Source of the DNA: Rhizobium vallis | Lineage (GTDB): Bacteria; Pseudomonadota; Alphaproteobacteria; Rhizobiales; Rhizobiaceae | Direction: 5' to 3' | Assembly (NCBI RefSeq): GCF_003985155.1 | Contig: NZ_ML133688.1 | Span: forward strand, 496,001-560,000 | DNA length: 64,000 nucleotides | Part shown: one piece after another, positions 37,411 through 48,641 of the stretch | Position numbering within the stretch: the stretch's first letter is position 1 | Layout of the letters: every line of letters starts with the position of its first letter | Made by a program: the position numbers and the translations under genes | Notes under the pieces: model-generated | The model's input: only the letters and a program-made list of their open reading frames with translations | Database searches by the model: none | Told to the model about the DNA's origin: nothing

Positions 37411-40065
37411 TCAACCGGCGAGCGCCACGGCAACCGCCTCAATCGCCTCGTCTGCCTTGGCGCCATCCGGGCCGCCGGCCTGCGCCATGTCGGGACGGCC
37501 GCCGCCGCCCTTGCCGCCAAGCGCGGCGGAAGCCACGCGCACCAGATCGACAGCGCTGAAACGATCGACGAGGTCGGGCGTCACGGCGACGACGGCACTG
37601 GCCTTGCCATCCTCGGAAACGCCGATCAGCGTCACGACGCCAGAGCCGATACTGGTCTTGCCGTCATCGGCAAGCCCCTTCAGATCCTTGGGATCGACGC
37701 CTGATATCGACTTGCCGAGGAATTTGACGCCGGCGACTTCGCGCACGGCATCGCCCGAACCGCCCTGCCCGCCGCCCATGGCGAGCTTGCGCTTGGCGTC
37801 GGCAAGTTCCTTTTCGAGTTTGCGGCGCTCGTCCATCAGCGCTTCGACGCGCGACAGAACCTCCGACGGCTGAACCTTCAGCGAAGCGGCAAGCGTCTTC
37901 ACGCGCTCATCCTGCTCGGCCAGATATTCCCGGGCGGACTCACCGGTCACCGCTTCGATACGGCGAACGCCCGCACCGACGGCACTGTCACCGAGAATAC
38001 GCACGAGCCCGATCTGGCCGGTTGCCGACACGTGCGTGCCGCCGCAGAGTTCAGTCGAGTAAGGCTTGCCGCTCTTGGCTCCATGCAGACCGGTGCCCAT
38101 GGAGACGACACGCACTTCGTCGCCATACTTCTCACCGAAGAGCGCCATCGCGCCTTCGGCGATCGCATCGTCGACGCTCATTAGGCGGGTCGTGACAGGC
38201 GCGTTCTGCAGCACGATCTCGTTGGCCATGTCCTCGACAATCTTCAGTTCCTCGGCCGACATCGGCTTCGGATGCGAAACGTCGAAACGCAGGCGCTCCG
38301 GCGCGACCAGCGACCCCTTCTGGGCAACATGGGTTCCGAGCACTTCGCGCAGCGCCTCATGCAGCAGATGGGTCGCCGAGTGGTTGGCGCGCAGGCGCGA
38401 ACGGCGGGCATGATCGACCGTCAACGCGACGGCATCGCCGGCCTTGATCACGCCTTCGACCACAGTTCCGGAATGCACGAAGAGACCTTCGCCCTTCTTC
38501 TGCGTATCCGTAATCTCGATCTTGCCGTGGTCGGAGGAGATCACGCCGGTATCGCCCATCTGGCCGCCGGACTCGCCGTAGAACGGCGTCTGGTTGACCA
38601 CGATCTGTACCTTCTCGCCGGCGTTAGCCTCGGCCGCGACCGCACCATCCCTGACGATCGCCTGGACGACGCCTTCGGCCGTCTCCGTGTCGTAACCCAG
38701 GAATTCGGTCGCGCCGTGCTTCTCCTTGAGCTCGAACCAGACGGTTTCGGTCGCCTTTTCGCCGGAGCCGGCCCAGTGCGAACGGGCCTCAGCCTTCTGG
38801 CGCTGCATCGCATCGGTGAAGCCGGAGATATCGACGCCGATTTCGCGGGCGCGCAGCGCATCCTGCGTCAGGTCGAGCGGGAAGCCGTAGGTGTCGTAAA
38901 GCTTGAAGGCCGTCTCGCCATCCAGCATGTCGCCCTTGGAAAGATCGGCGGTCGCGTCCGACAGAAGCGACAGGCCGCGTTCCAGCGTCTTGCGGAAGCG
39001 GTTTTCTTCGAGCTTCAGCGTTTCGGAGATCAGCGCTTCGGCGCGCACCAGCTCCGGATAGGCGCGGCCCATCTCCTGCACCAGCGTCGGCAGCAGCTTG
39101 TACATCAGCGGCTCCTTGGCGCCGAGAAGCTGGGCGTGACGCATGGCGCGGCGCATAATGCGGCGCAGCACGTAGCCGCGCCCTTCATTCGACGGCAGGA
39201 CGCCGTCGGCGATCAAAAAGGCAGAGGAACGCAGATGGTCGGCGATGACGCGGTGGCTGGCACTGCCCTCGGCCTTGACGCCGACGGCATCTTCAATCGT
39301 GCCGGTCAGCGTGCGGAACAGGTCCGTGTCGAACACGCTCTGGACGCCCTGCAGAATGCAGGAAATGCGCTCCAGGCCCATGCCGGTATCGATCGACGGT
39401 CGCGGCAGCGGGTTGCGCACGCCAGGTTCGATCTGCTCGAACTGCATGAAAACGAGGTTCCAGAATTCCAGGAAGCGGTCGCCATCCTCTTCCGGCGAGC
39501 CGGGAGGGCCGCCCCAGACATTCTCGCCCTGGTCGATGAAGATTTCAGAACATGGGCCGCAGGGGCCGGTATCGCCCATCTGCCAGAAATTGTCGGAGGT
39601 CGGGATGCGGATGATCTTGTCGTCGGAAAAACCGGCGATCTTCTTCCACAGGGTCGCCGCTTCCTCGTCTTCGGAATAGACGGTCACCAGCAGGCGATGT
39701 TTCGGCAGGTCGAAACCTTCGGTCACGAGCTTCCAGGCAAGCTCGATCGCATTCTCCTTGAAATAGTCGCCAAAGGAGAAGTTGCCGAGCATCTCGAAGA
39801 AGGTCAGGTGACGCGCGGTATAGCCGACATTGTCGAGGTCGTTATGCTTGCCGCCGGCGCGCACGCACTTCTGCGAGGTTGTCGCCGTGGAATATGGACG
39901 CTTTTCCAGGCCGGTGAAGACGTTCTTGAACTGCACCATGCCGGCATTGGTGAACATCAGCGTCGGGTCGTTGCGCGGCACCAGCGGGCTCGAGGAAACG
40001 ATCTCGTGGCCGTTCTTCTTGAAATAGTCGAGGAAGGTCGACCGGATATCGTTCACGCCGCTCAT
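37411..40065 (-). CDS. alaS: Alanyl-tRNA synthetase
   Basis: An 884-residue class II synthetase that charges tRNA-Ala. The catalytic domain begins with [37 protein letters not shown] (in part), and includes the tRNA-binding [15 protein letters not shown] region. The editing domain has the [13 protein letters not shown] and [10 protein letters not shown] motifs (zinc ligands). The C-Ala region ends the protein with [12 protein letters not shown]. The ATG at 40065 follows GAAGGG; the frame extends to 40110. A terminator follows. Together with recA it forms the recA-alaS order, a common alphaproteobacterial arrangement; a hairpin between them likely stops most recA transcripts. Confidence 0.97.
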   Translation of the reverse strand: MSGVNDIRSTFLDYFKKNGHEIVSSSPLVPRNDPTLMFTNAGMVQFKNVFTGLEKRPYSTATTSQKCVRAGGKHNDLDNVGYTARHLTFFEMLGNFSFGDYFKENAIELAWKLVTEGFDLPKHRLLVTVYSEDEEAATLWKKIAGFSDDKIIRIPTSDNFWQMGDTGPCGPCSEIFIDQGENVWGGPPGSPEEDGDRFLEFWNLVFMQFEQIEPGVRNPLPRPSIDTGMGLERISCILQGVQSVFDTDLFRTLTGTIEDAVGVKAEGSASHRVIADHLRSSAFLIADGVLPSNEGRGYVLRRIMRRAMRHAQLLGAKEPLMYKLLPTLVQEMGRAYPELVRAEALISETLKLEENRFRKTLERGLSLLSDATADLSKGDMLDGETAFKLYDTYGFPLDLTQDALRAREIGVDISGFTDAMQRQKAEARSHWAGSGEKATETVWFELKEKHGATEFLGYDTETAEGVVQAIVRDGAVAAEANAGEKVQIVVNQTPFYGESGGQMGDTGVISSDHGKIEITDTQKKGEGLFVHSGTVVEGVIKAGDAVALTVDHARRSRLRANHSATHLLHEALREVLGTHVAQKGSLVAPERLRFDVSHPKPMSAEELKIVEDMANEIVLQNAPVTTRLMSVDDAIAEGAMALFGEKYGDEVRVVSMGTGLHGAKSGKPYSTELCGGTHVSATGQIGLVRILGDSAVGAGVRRIEAVTGESAREYLAEQDERVKTLAASLKVQPSEVLSRVEALMDERRKLEKELADAKRKLAMGGGQGGSGDAVREVAGVKFLGKSISGVDPKDLKGLADDGKTSIGSGVVTLIGVSEDGKASAVVAVTPDLVDRFSAVDLVRVASAALGGKGGGGRPDMAQAGGPDGAKADEAIEAVAVALAG

Positions 40066-40148
40066 TCTATGCCCTTCAATGCTGCTCGAGGCAGGTAAAT
40101 CTAAATCCATCGGCTTTTATCGTTCACCTCCGCCACTGTCCAGCCGAC

Positions 40149-40188
40149 AAACAAAACCGGCCGCATTCTGATCAAAGAATGCAGCCGG
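40149..40188 (-). terminator. Rho-independent terminator of recA
   Basis: An imperfect 12-pair stem (GCCGGC-type base and GCATTCT/AGAATGC top) with a GATCAA loop; on the minus strand it is followed by TTTTGTTTG. It lies between recA and alaS. Confidence 0.85.
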
Positions 40189-40230
40189 CCTGGCTTTCAA
40201 ATGGACTGGCAGACGAACCAAGCGCGAAAA

Positions 40231-41319
<1,089 letters not shown>

Positions 41320-41366
41320 CCGATCCACCTTTAGGTTATTGAAGCCGCTCAAGCAATGTCGAGTTT

Positions 41367-41381
41367 GTACCCTATTTGTTC
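41367..41381 (-). promoter_or_regulatory. LexA (SOS) box upstream of recA
   Basis: On the minus strand GAAC-AAATAGG-GTAC, an exact match to the alphaproteobacterial LexA motif GAAC-N7-GTAC, 48 bases ahead of the recA start. Confidence 0.92.
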
Positions 41382-41548
41382 CAGACCCGCAATAGGCGCT
41401 CAAACAATTGAAAGAAAAAGGTAAAACGGTCCGTGTTCTATATTTGTTTTATCGATGCAAAGCAATGGCTTAGGCCGGGCTTTCCGGCTTTGACGCAAAA
41501 GCCTGCGCGCTATCGATTCGCGCCTCCTGCATCGCGAGCGAGGCTGAT

Positions 41549-42493
41549 ATGAAAAGAAAGATTCTCGTTCTCGGCGGCGCTCATATCGACCGGCGCGGCC
41601 GCATCTCCGGCGAGACGGCGCCGGGCGCCAGCAATCCCGGCACATGGTTCGAGGAGCCCGGCGGCGGCGGCTTCAATGCCGCCCGAAACCTCGCACGCCT
41701 CGGCTTTCAAGTGACGATGATCTCGCCACGCGGCGGTGATCCCTTTGGCGAGATGGTCGGCGAAGCTGCCGATTTCGCCGGCATCGACGACCGGCCTTTT
41801 GTCTTCCTCGACCGCAAGACGCCGAGCTACACGGCTATCATCGAGAAGGACGGCAATCTGGTCATCGCCCTTGCCGACATGGAGCTTTATCGTTTTTTCG
41901 TGCCGCGCCGTCTCTCCATCCGCTGGGTGCGGGAAGCCTTCGCCGCCCATGATTTCATTCTTTTCGATGCCAACCTGCCTGAAGAGACGATCTCGGCGAT
42001 CGTCGCAAAGGCAAATTCGCTCCAAAAGCCCGTCGCGGCAATCGCCATCTCGCCGGCCAAGGTCGTCAAGCTGAAACCCTGCATCGGGGATATCGACTAC
42101 CTGTTCCTGAACGAGGCCGAAGCCGCCGCTCTCACAGGTGGACAGCCCGAGGATGCGGGCGACTGGCCGCCGCTTCTGGCTGAGATCGGCATCAGAAACG
42201 CCGTCGTCACTCGCGGCCGGCGCGAACTGGTTGCGATTTGTGACGGTCGTGCGGTGACGCTGCAGCCGCCGATCGCCGATACCGTCGCCGACGTCACCGG
42301 CGCCGGCGATTCCCTTGCCGCCGGCACGCTTGCGGCCTTGTTATCAGGCCTGCCCCTCGAGGAGGCCGTCCGCCACGGCACCGCCGCCGCGAGCCTCACC
42401 GTGCAGTCGCGGCACGCCGTCAACGAAAATCTGACGCCGGATCTCTTGAATGAGGCGCTTGCCCTTGTTCCCGCGGTCAGAATTCTGCATTGA
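41549..42493 (+). CDS. psuK: Pseudouridine kinase, PfkB family
   Basis: A 314-residue ribokinase-fold kinase. The start is KRKILVLGGAHIDRRGRI, the substrate loop EEPGGGGFNAARNLARLG, and the C-terminal DVTGAGDSLAAGTLAALLSGL holds the catalytic Asp of the GAGD motif. The next gene encodes pseudouridine-5'-phosphate glycosidase, so this kinase most likely phosphorylates pseudouridine. The pair degrades pseudouridine from RNA turnover to uracil and ribose 5-phosphate. The product lacks a membrane segment. The start is ATG 41549. A palindromic repeat sits between psuK and psuG. Confidence 0.9.
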   Translation: MKRKILVLGGAHIDRRGRISGETAPGASNPGTWFEEPGGGGFNAARNLARLGFQVTMISPRGGDPFGEMVGEAADFAGIDDRPFVFLDRKTPSYTAIIEKDGNLVIALADMELYRFFVPRRLSIRWVREAFAAHDFILFDANLPEETISAIVAKANSLQKPVAAIAISPAKVVKLKPCIGDIDYLFLNEAEAAALTGGQPEDAGDWPPLLAEIGIRNAVVTRGRRELVAICDGRAVTLQPPIADTVADVTGAGDSLAAGTLAALLSGLPLEEAVRHGTAAASLTVQSRHAVNENLTPDLLNEALALVPAVRILH

Positions 42494-42512
42494 AGCGACC
42501 AATTAAAAAGTT

Positions 42513-42560
42513 GAGCATGATGTCGTCGGAAAACCACTGACACTTTTCGGCATCATGCTC
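42513..42560. repeat. Palindromic intergenic repeat in psuK-psuG
   Basis: GAGCATGATG (42513-42522) is followed 28 bases later by its exact reverse complement CATCATGCTC (42551-42560). The inner part also contains paired blocks around TCGTCGGAAAACC. Similar GAGCATGATG-bounded palindromes are abundant between genes in rhizobial chromosomes (RIME-like mosaic elements). Confidence 0.75.
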
Positions 42561-42581
42561 CGTCGATCACAGGACAAGACC

Positions 42582-43508
42582 ATGAACAAGCCCATCTCCC
42601 CTCTTCTGCCGATCGCCTATTCGAAGGAAGTCGCGAGCGCCAAGCAGCGCGGCGCGCCGCTGGTTGCGCTGGAATCGACCATCATCACCCACGGCATGCC
42701 CTATCCGGGCAATATCGAAATGGCCCGCAGCGTTGAGGCGATCATCCGCGAACAGGGCGCGGTGCCGGCAACCGTCGCCGTCATCCACGGCACGCTGCAT
42801 ATCGGTCTTGAAGCGAGCGAGCTGGAACAGCTCGCCAAGGCGACCGAGGTGATGAAAGTATCGCGCGCCGATCTCGCCTTCTCGATTGCCGAGCGCCGCA
42901 CCGGCGCCACCACGGTCGCGGCGACGATGATTGCAGCAGCACGCGCCGGCATCCGCGTCTTTGCAACGGGCGGCATCGGCGGTGTGCATCGCGGCGCCGA
43001 GGAAAGCTTCGACATTTCCGCCGACCTGGAGGAACTGGCGCGCACCGGCGTCATCGTCGTCTGCGCCGGCGCCAAGGCCATCCTCGACATTCCGAAGACG
43101 CTGGAGGTGCTGGAAACCCGCGGCGTGCCTGTTGTCACCTATGAGAGCGAGGAATTCCCCGCTTTCTGGTCGCGTTCCTCGGGCATCCCAAGCCCGCTGT
43201 CGCTGAACAGCCCGGCCGCCATCGCCAATTTCCAGACCGTACGCGATCAGCTCGGCATAGACGGCGGCATGCTCGTCGCCAACCCGGTGCCCGAGGCCGA
43301 CGAAATCGCGCGCGAGGAGATGGAGATCTATATCGAACGGGCGCTTGATAGCGCCGAACGCGACGAAATCACCGGCAAGGCTGTGACACCTTATCTGCTT
43401 TCGACCATCTTCGATCTGACGGACGGCCAGAGCCTCAAGACCAATATCGCGCTGGTCGAGAATAATGCCCGGCTTGCGGCTGAGATCGCGGTGGCCCTGG
43501 GCGAGTGA
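42582..43508 (+). CDS. psuG: Pseudouridine-5'-phosphate glycosidase
   Basis: A 308-residue enzyme that splits pseudouridine 5'-phosphate into uracil and ribose 5-phosphate (the reverse direction is favoured in vitro). Family motifs include VALESTIITHGMPYPGN, the SRADLAFSIAERRTGATTVAATM region (in part) with the catalytic Lys/Asp area, VFATGGIGGVHRG, and PVVTYESEEFPAFW. The ATG at 42582 follows AGGA. It is downstream of psuK with an 88-base gap that carries a palindromic repeat, so the two are probably one transcript. Confidence 0.95.
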   Translation: MNKPISPLLPIAYSKEVASAKQRGAPLVALESTIITHGMPYPGNIEMARSVEAIIREQGAVPATVAVIHGTLHIGLEASELEQLAKATEVMKVSRADLAFSIAERRTGATTVAATMIAAARAGIRVFATGGIGGVHRGAEESFDISADLEELARTGVIVVCAGAKAILDIPKTLEVLETRGVPVVTYESEEFPAFWSRSSGIPSPLSLNSPAAIANFQTVRDQLGIDGGMLVANPVPEADEIAREEMEIYIERALDSAERDEITGKAVTPYLLSTIFDLTDGQSLKTNIALVENNARLAAEIAVALGE

Positions 43509-43559
43509 GGATTACGGGCTGCCGGTTATGCCGTGCAGCCCCCTCTGTCAGGCATCCAC

Positions 43560-46154
43560 TCACCCGTCCAGCGTTTCCTTGACGACAACGGCCAGCTGTT
43601 TCAGCGAGAACGGCTTCGGCAAAAATCCGAATTTCGATTCCGGCGGCAGGTTGCGGGCAAAGGCATCTTCGGCATAGCCCGACACGAAGATGAATTTCAG
43701 GTCGGGATAGGTCTTGCGCAGCTCGCCCAACAGCGTCGGGCCGTCCATTTCGGGCATGACGACGTCGGAAACGACGATGTCGACCTTGCCGTCAAGCTCT
43801 TCCATAATAGCGAGCGCCTCAACGCCCGAGCCCGCTTCGTGCACAGTATAGCCGCGCGTTTCCAGCATGCGCTTGCCGCCGCGGCGCACCGCTTCCTCAT
43901 CCTCGACGAGAAGGATGACGGCCGATCCCGTCAGGTCCTCCGGCTGCTGCGCCGCCGGCGCCTCGGGCTGCACGGCAATGGCGTTGTCGATCGCACCCGC
44001 CTCGGCGGCAACCGCCGGCTCCGGAATGTGGCGCGGCAGGAAGACGCGGAAGGTCGTGCCCTTGCCGACTTCAGATTCCGGCTGGATGTAACCGCCCGAC
44101 TGCTTGACGATGCCATAAACCATGGCAAGGCCGAGGCCGGTGCCCTTGCCGACGTCCTTGGTGGTGAAGAAGGGCTCGAAGATCTTGTCCATGATCTCGG
44201 GCGCAATGCCCGTGCCGTTATCGGCGACCTCAACCAGCACCATGTCCTCGGCCGGCATGTAGGAATAGTTGAAGGCGGCGACGTCGGCGGCGGTCAGATT
44301 GCGGGTGCGCAGCGTCAGTGTGCCGCCGTCGGGCATCGCATCGCGCGCATTGACGCAGAGATTGATCAGCACCTGCTCGAATTGCGAAAGGTCCGTTTTG
44401 ACGGGCCACAGGTCGCGGCCATATTGCACATCGAGCTTGACGTTGGTGCCGGAGAGCAGCCGGTCGACCAGCATGCGCAGGTCGCCGACGACATCGGTAA
44501 GATTCAGCACCGAAGGCCGCATCGTCTGCTTGCGCGAGAAGGCGAGCAGCTGGCGCACCAGCACCGCGGCGCGGTTGGCGTTGCGCTTGATCTCCATCAG
44601 ATCGGCGAAGCTCGCATCCGAGGGGCGCGCCTGCAGCAGCAGATGGTCGGAGGAAAGTAGGATTGCCGTCAGCACATTGTTGAAGTCGTGCGCGATGCCA
44701 CCGGCAAGCGTTCCCACAGCATTCATCTTCTGCGTCTGCGCCATCTGCGCTTCCAGCGCCTTCTGCTCGGTCACCTCGACGGCATAGACGATCGCGGCTT
44801 CCTCGGGCGCCTCGTCGCTCTGGTCGATGACGGCGTTGACGTAGAAGCGGAAATAACGCGCCTCGTCGGTGGGCGTGCGGGTGTCGAGCGGCGCGATGTC
44901 GCCCTGCCGGTCTTTCGCCGCCGCCAGTGCCTCGGCCAGCTGCGGCCGGTCGCTCTCCTGCACGATGGTTTCAAGACTTGGCCGCTTTTCCAGATCGTCA
45001 CGCGAGACGACGCCCGAAAACAGCTTCAGGAACGGCGCATTGGTGCGCAGGATGCGTCCGTCGCCGTCGACCGAGGCGATCGCCATCGGCGTGTTGTTGA
45101 AGAAGCGGGTGAAGCGCATCGCAGCGGCCGACGCGGAGTGGTCGCTTTCGTCGCTCTTTTCGCGCGCTAGCACGATCGTCCGGCTTTCGCCGGGTGCGCC
45201 GTCGCGCATCGAGGTAACGCTGTGAACGATCTGCACCGGCAGGCTCTGACCGTTGGTCTTGCGCAGGTCGAGATCGAGCGTCACGGTCTTTTTCAGGCCG
45301 GGTTCGGCCTGCACCGATTGGATCAGCGCCAGCCCTTCGCCTGCCACGACGTCGCCGATCGTCATCGAGCCCGGCACGAATTTGGTGAGGTCGAGGCCGA
45401 GCCACTCGGCAAGCGTCGCATTCAGGTAGAAGATTTCGCCCTTCCTGCCGGCCGAGAAGAAGCCGGCCGGCGCATGGTCGAGATAGTCGATCGCGTTCTG
45501 CAGCTCCTTGAAAAAGCGCTCCTGATCGTCGCGTTCGGCGGTGATGTCGGTGATCTGCCAGATCTGCAGCGGCTTGCCGCCATTGTCTTCCTGTTGCAGC
45601 AGCCGTGCCTTCAGCCGGTACCAATGCGCGCCGGAGCTGTTGCTGCCCGGCCCGACGGCGCGCAGCAGACGGAACTCCTCGCGGCCTTCCTTGCCCTCGC
45701 GCAGGCCGTTGACCAGCCTGTAGAGCGCCTCGTTGGATTCGCGGTGGCGAGACAGCAGCGTTTCCAGCGTCTGCACCTCGGTCGCCTTGCGTGCGCCGGT
45801 CAGCGCGCCATAGGCGGCATTGGCATAGATGATCCGGCCCTTTTCGTCGGTGATCAGCGTGCCGTCGGGGTGACTGTTGAGAAAAGCGCGCGCCAGGCTA
45901 TCGGACTGGTGCTGCGGCATCACCTCGATGAAGCCGATGACAGAGGACACCAGGAAGAAGATGCCGACCATGGCGAGAACGCCGAGGCCGCCGAGCACGA
46001 TCTCGTTATCAAGCGATCGCTTGAAGATAACGAAGCCGCCAGCGGCCGCGATCAGCACGAGCGCCAGCAGAAGAATGCGCAAAACCGTGCCGGAACGCCC
46101 TCCACGATCCACAAGCGGGGCGTTATAGTCGTCGGCCTGACGCGGTTTAGTCAT
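43560..46154 (-). CDS. cckA: Cell-cycle hybrid histidine kinase CckA
   Basis: An 864-residue hybrid kinase. Two membrane helices (about 24-44 and 52-72) are followed by three PAS-like regions (about 85-480), then DHp with GGIAHDFNN (phospho-His 489), a catalytic ATPase domain ([28 protein letters not shown]), and a receiver with phospho-Asp 797 ([11 protein letters not shown]) and Lys in FLPKPFSL. This is the CckA layout. Known role: CckA phosphorylates ChpT, which activates CtrA and stabilises it. Its promoter region contains the palindrome CTTCGTCC/GGACGAAG at 46180-46204. It is divergent from the FliO-like gene and convergent with psuG. Confidence 0.95.
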   Translation of the reverse strand: MTKPRQADDYNAPLVDRGGRSGTVLRILLLALVLIAAAGGFVIFKRSLDNEIVLGGLGVLAMVGIFFLVSSVIGFIEVMPQHQSDSLARAFLNSHPDGTLITDEKGRIIYANAAYGALTGARKATEVQTLETLLSRHRESNEALYRLVNGLREGKEGREEFRLLRAVGPGSNSSGAHWYRLKARLLQQEDNGGKPLQIWQITDITAERDDQERFFKELQNAIDYLDHAPAGFFSAGRKGEIFYLNATLAEWLGLDLTKFVPGSMTIGDVVAGEGLALIQSVQAEPGLKKTVTLDLDLRKTNGQSLPVQIVHSVTSMRDGAPGESRTIVLAREKSDESDHSASAAAMRFTRFFNNTPMAIASVDGDGRILRTNAPFLKLFSGVVSRDDLEKRPSLETIVQESDRPQLAEALAAAKDRQGDIAPLDTRTPTDEARYFRFYVNAVIDQSDEAPEEAAIVYAVEVTEQKALEAQMAQTQKMNAVGTLAGGIAHDFNNVLTAILLSSDHLLLQARPSDASFADLMEIKRNANRAAVLVRQLLAFSRKQTMRPSVLNLTDVVGDLRMLVDRLLSGTNVKLDVQYGRDLWPVKTDLSQFEQVLINLCVNARDAMPDGGTLTLRTRNLTAADVAAFNYSYMPAEDMVLVEVADNGTGIAPEIMDKIFEPFFTTKDVGKGTGLGLAMVYGIVKQSGGYIQPESEVGKGTTFRVFLPRHIPEPAVAAEAGAIDNAIAVQPEAPAAQQPEDLTGSAVILLVEDEEAVRRGGKRMLETRGYTVHEAGSGVEALAIMEELDGKVDIVVSDVVMPEMDGPTLLGELRKTYPDLKFIFVSGYAEDAFARNLPPESKFGFLPKPFSLKQLAVVVKETLDG

Positions 46155-46467
46155 GTATTCCTCACATAAACCCTTCCGTCTTCGTCCCTAACACGAGGAC
46201 GAAGCAGGAATCAGGCACTCTTCCTTCTTAGCAATTTGCCACGCCGGCAAAAACAGCGGTAGCCGGCAAGACTGCTTGAATTCACAGGCAAGAGCGCCAT
46301 CTCGCCCTGAAGTCCGCCTTATTTGCCGGTAAAAGCGCAAGGCCGGCAGGCGCGGCCCGGCACAACACGAAATCGCGTCCACACGTGACTGGACAGAACC
46401 GGCGGCCCTTGCCTAAGGAACGGAAAAGTCGTCAATATGTGCCTGATGTGAAATGGAGTGAGTGACT
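46155..46467. other. cckA/fliO-like divergent promoter region
   Basis: This 313-base region has no gene. It holds the inverted repeat CTTCGTCC (46180-46187) with GGACGAAG (46197-46204), 25 bases before cckA, and several copies of GCCGGCA (46252, 46274 and later). The palindrome may be an operator; nothing else is recognisable. Confidence 0.4.
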
Positions 46468-47538
46468 ATGTTGGATGATGTTGTCGGAGCTTACGGCGGT
46501 CGTTTCCTGCTTGCGGCCGGTGGCGTCGGCCTGGCGCTTCTCCTGCTCATCCTCGTTCTCTGGGTGATCCGCAACCGCGCGCCATCGCCCTTCGTGCGCG
46601 GCGGCCGCAACCGGCAGCCCCGCCTGCAGGTGCTGGACGCGGCGGCTGTCGATACCCGCCGCCGGCTGGTGCTGGTGCGCCGCGACGACGTCGAACACCT
46701 GGTCATGATCGGTGGCCCCACGGATATCGTCATCGAAAGCCGCATCCTGCCTGCGGCGGCCGAACAGCCGGAAAGCGCCTTTCGCCCGCAAGCACCAGAG
46801 CAGCTCTCGACACCCGCCGCGCGACTGGATACGCCGCTCGCCTCTCTGCCTCGCCCGCCGGTTGCAGCCCGCGTCGAGCCGGCCGCAGAACCTTCCTTCT
46901 CCGCGCCAGCCGCGCAGGAACCGCGCCCGCGTCCTGAACCGCTGGCCCAGCCGGTCGTCGCACCGCCCGTGGCGACGAGCCCCCTTCCTGCGGAACCCGT
47001 GATACCTCCAGTGGCGGCTTCGCTTTCGGCCGAACGCGACATTCCGCTGCGTGCCGCCCCGCCACAGCCGCGCCCGCCGGAGCGTCCCGCCGCTCCTCCA
47101 GTCGTGCAGCCCGCGCCGTACCGGGATGCTGCCAGTGCGGCCGAAATCCTCGATGCCGCCCGCCAGCGCGTGCTGCCGCAGCGGCGCATCGAGCCCGAGG
47201 TCTCCGCCCCGCCCGTCCAGGACATGCCGGCGGCTATGCGCACAGCCGCGACCGCGGACGATGCGGCAGCGCAATCGGCGGCGATCCGACCTGATTTCCA
47301 GCAGGTACTGGAACAGGAAATGTCGAACAATCTGACAGCTGAACGCATCGTGCCCCCGACTGCCACGCAGGCGGCCCCGGCCAATCAGGCGCCCCGGCAA
47401 GCAACACCGCAGCCGGGGCAGCCCGGCAACCTGCCGCGCCGCGATCCGGACCTTGCGCCGATCACCGGCGCCGATACCGAGCTGCAAAAGGAAGTCGCCC
47501 GTATCTTCGGCGAAATGAGCGTCAACCGCGACAAGTAA
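46468..47538 (+). CDS. FliO-like membrane protein with long Pro-rich tail
   Basis: A 356-residue protein with one membrane helix (about 12-34, GRFLLAAGGVGLALLLLILVLWVI) followed by a FliO-type cytosolic segment (LQVLDAAAVDTRRRLVLVRRDDVEHLVMIGGPTDIVIES in part). The remaining 240 residues are Pro-, Ala- and Gln-rich and probably disordered, ending in an acidic helix ELQKEVARIFGEMS. In true flagellar loci FliO assists export-gate assembly, but no flagellar gene is near this one. In alphaproteobacteria such orphan FliO-like proteins are common and unstudied. The ATG at 46468 is preferred to a GTG two codons earlier because the GGAG site is nine bases away. Confidence 0.75.
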   Translation: MLDDVVGAYGGRFLLAAGGVGLALLLLILVLWVIRNRAPSPFVRGGRNRQPRLQVLDAAAVDTRRRLVLVRRDDVEHLVMIGGPTDIVIESRILPAAAEQPESAFRPQAPEQLSTPAARLDTPLASLPRPPVAARVEPAAEPSFSAPAAQEPRPRPEPLAQPVVAPPVATSPLPAEPVIPPVAASLSAERDIPLRAAPPQPRPPERPAAPPVVQPAPYRDAASAAEILDAARQRVLPQRRIEPEVSAPPVQDMPAAMRTAATADDAAAQSAAIRPDFQQVLEQEMSNNLTAERIVPPTATQAAPANQAPRQATPQPGQPGNLPRRDPDLAPITGADTELQKEVARIFGEMSVNRDK

Positions 47539-47944
47539 GGGAGCGCGCGCGCTAGCTCGTCGCTACGCTCTGACCTCCACCCGCAAGTTGCATAAAAGCC
47601 GCAGGGACGCGGCTTTCCGTCCCTGGATATATCAGGGACTCCCTCTCGCGCCGTTCGTTTGCTATCCCTTGAGTTGAAGAGCGTTGGCGCACTGAGGTTC
47701 ACTTTGCCTAAGTAAATACCGGTCTCACTCCAGTTTCACCCGTACTGCCGCATAGCCACGTGCTGGCGGCGTATGACCATGTTCATCGGGTGGTGGCGAG
47801 AGACCGGTTTGGCATTGTTCAATTGTGCCATGCGCAGCTCCGCTGCCTCAGCTCTTCAGCCGCCCAAGACATCGCCACACCGCGCCCGCAAGGGTTTTCT
47901 CATGCACCATCTTGGTGGACTTCCGAACGGAAGACCAAGACGAT
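47539..47944. other. Intergenic region with switching hairpins
   Basis: A 406-base region without a supported gene. AAAGCCGC (47595-47602) pairs with GCGGCTTT (47609-47616). GTCCCTG (47619-47625) can pair either with CAGGGAC at 47602-47608 or with the identical CAGGGAC at 47633-47639, so the structures exclude each other. No strong U-tract is present. It may end the FliO-like transcript or control the DUF1062 gene. Confidence 0.5.
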
Positions 47945-48580
47945 ATGTGCAAGACGCTTCGGGTCCGATGGACCATTATTGCCAAGACGCCTCCCCAGCC
48001 CTGGATTGCATGCGGCGGATGCGGTGGCCTCAGAGCCTTCCAGTCCAGCGACAAGATCCGGCTCAACGCCAACGGTCGCAAGCTGGATGCCTGGCTTATC
48101 TACAAATGCCTGACCTGCGAAAAGACATGGAACCGGCCGATCCTGGAACGGCGGAACGTTCGCGACATCGATCCCGTGATCCTTGACGCGCTGCAGTCCA
48201 ACGATCGGGAATGGATCAGGGTGGAAACCTTCAATCTGGAGGCCCTTCGACGCAAGTCGCAGCGCGTGGACGAGTTTGCGGACTTTGAGATCGCAAAACA
48301 GATCGAGCGCGAAACGGCCGACTGGACGCGTTTGGAAATCGAACTGGTGGTTCCGTTTCCGATCAATACACGCCTCGACCGCCTGCTGGCGTCCGAGCTG
48401 AAGCTTTCCCGCTCCAGGCTGCAGGGCCTCCATGACGACGGCATGATTCGAATCGACTCGAGCCGCGCGGACATCATGCGGCGACGGATCAAGCATGGGA
48501 TTCTTGTTGTGGTTGACCTCGCCAAGGAAGCCGACCGTCAACAATCGTGGAAACCTCTGGCGACAGGAGACCCCGCGTAA
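47945..48580 (+). CDS. DUF1062 family protein
   Basis: A 211-residue protein with an N-terminal zinc-ribbon-like region: Cys-x-x-Cys pairs in ACGGCGG and KCLTCEKTW suggest metal binding. The RLDRLLASELKLSRSRLQGLHDDGMI segment near residues 140-165 resembles an S4-like RNA-binding element. DUF1062 is a known family without proven function; RNA binding is inference. The ATG at 47945 follows GGAAG; the upstream frame lacks a site. A shared hairpin terminator with dksA lies at 48588-48612. Confidence 0.85.
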   Translation: MCKTLRVRWTIIAKTPPQPWIACGGCGGLRAFQSSDKIRLNANGRKLDAWLIYKCLTCEKTWNRPILERRNVRDIDPVILDALQSNDREWIRVETFNLEALRRKSQRVDEFADFEIAKQIERETADWTRLEIELVVPFPINTRLDRLLASELKLSRSRLQGLHDDGMIRIDSSRADIMRRRIKHGILVVVDLAKEADRQQSWKPLATGDPA

Positions 48581-48587
48581 ACGAAAA

Positions 48588-48612
48588 GGCGCCGCGACTG
48601 GATCGCGGCGCC
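48588..48612. terminator. Bidirectional terminator, DUF1062 gene and dksA
   Basis: A perfect ten-base inverted repeat, GGCGCCGCGA and TCGCGGCGCC, with a five-base loop. On the minus strand it is followed by TTTTCGT and should end dksA; on the plus strand the tract is weak. Confidence 0.8.
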
Positions 48613-48641
48613 TCATCTATCTCATGCCTGCATGAAAACCG

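Noticed and set aside
38272..40098. A 608-codon open frame antisense to alaS
   Set aside because: Mirror image of a secure gene; no ribosome site and His/Asp-rich composition typical of shadow frames.
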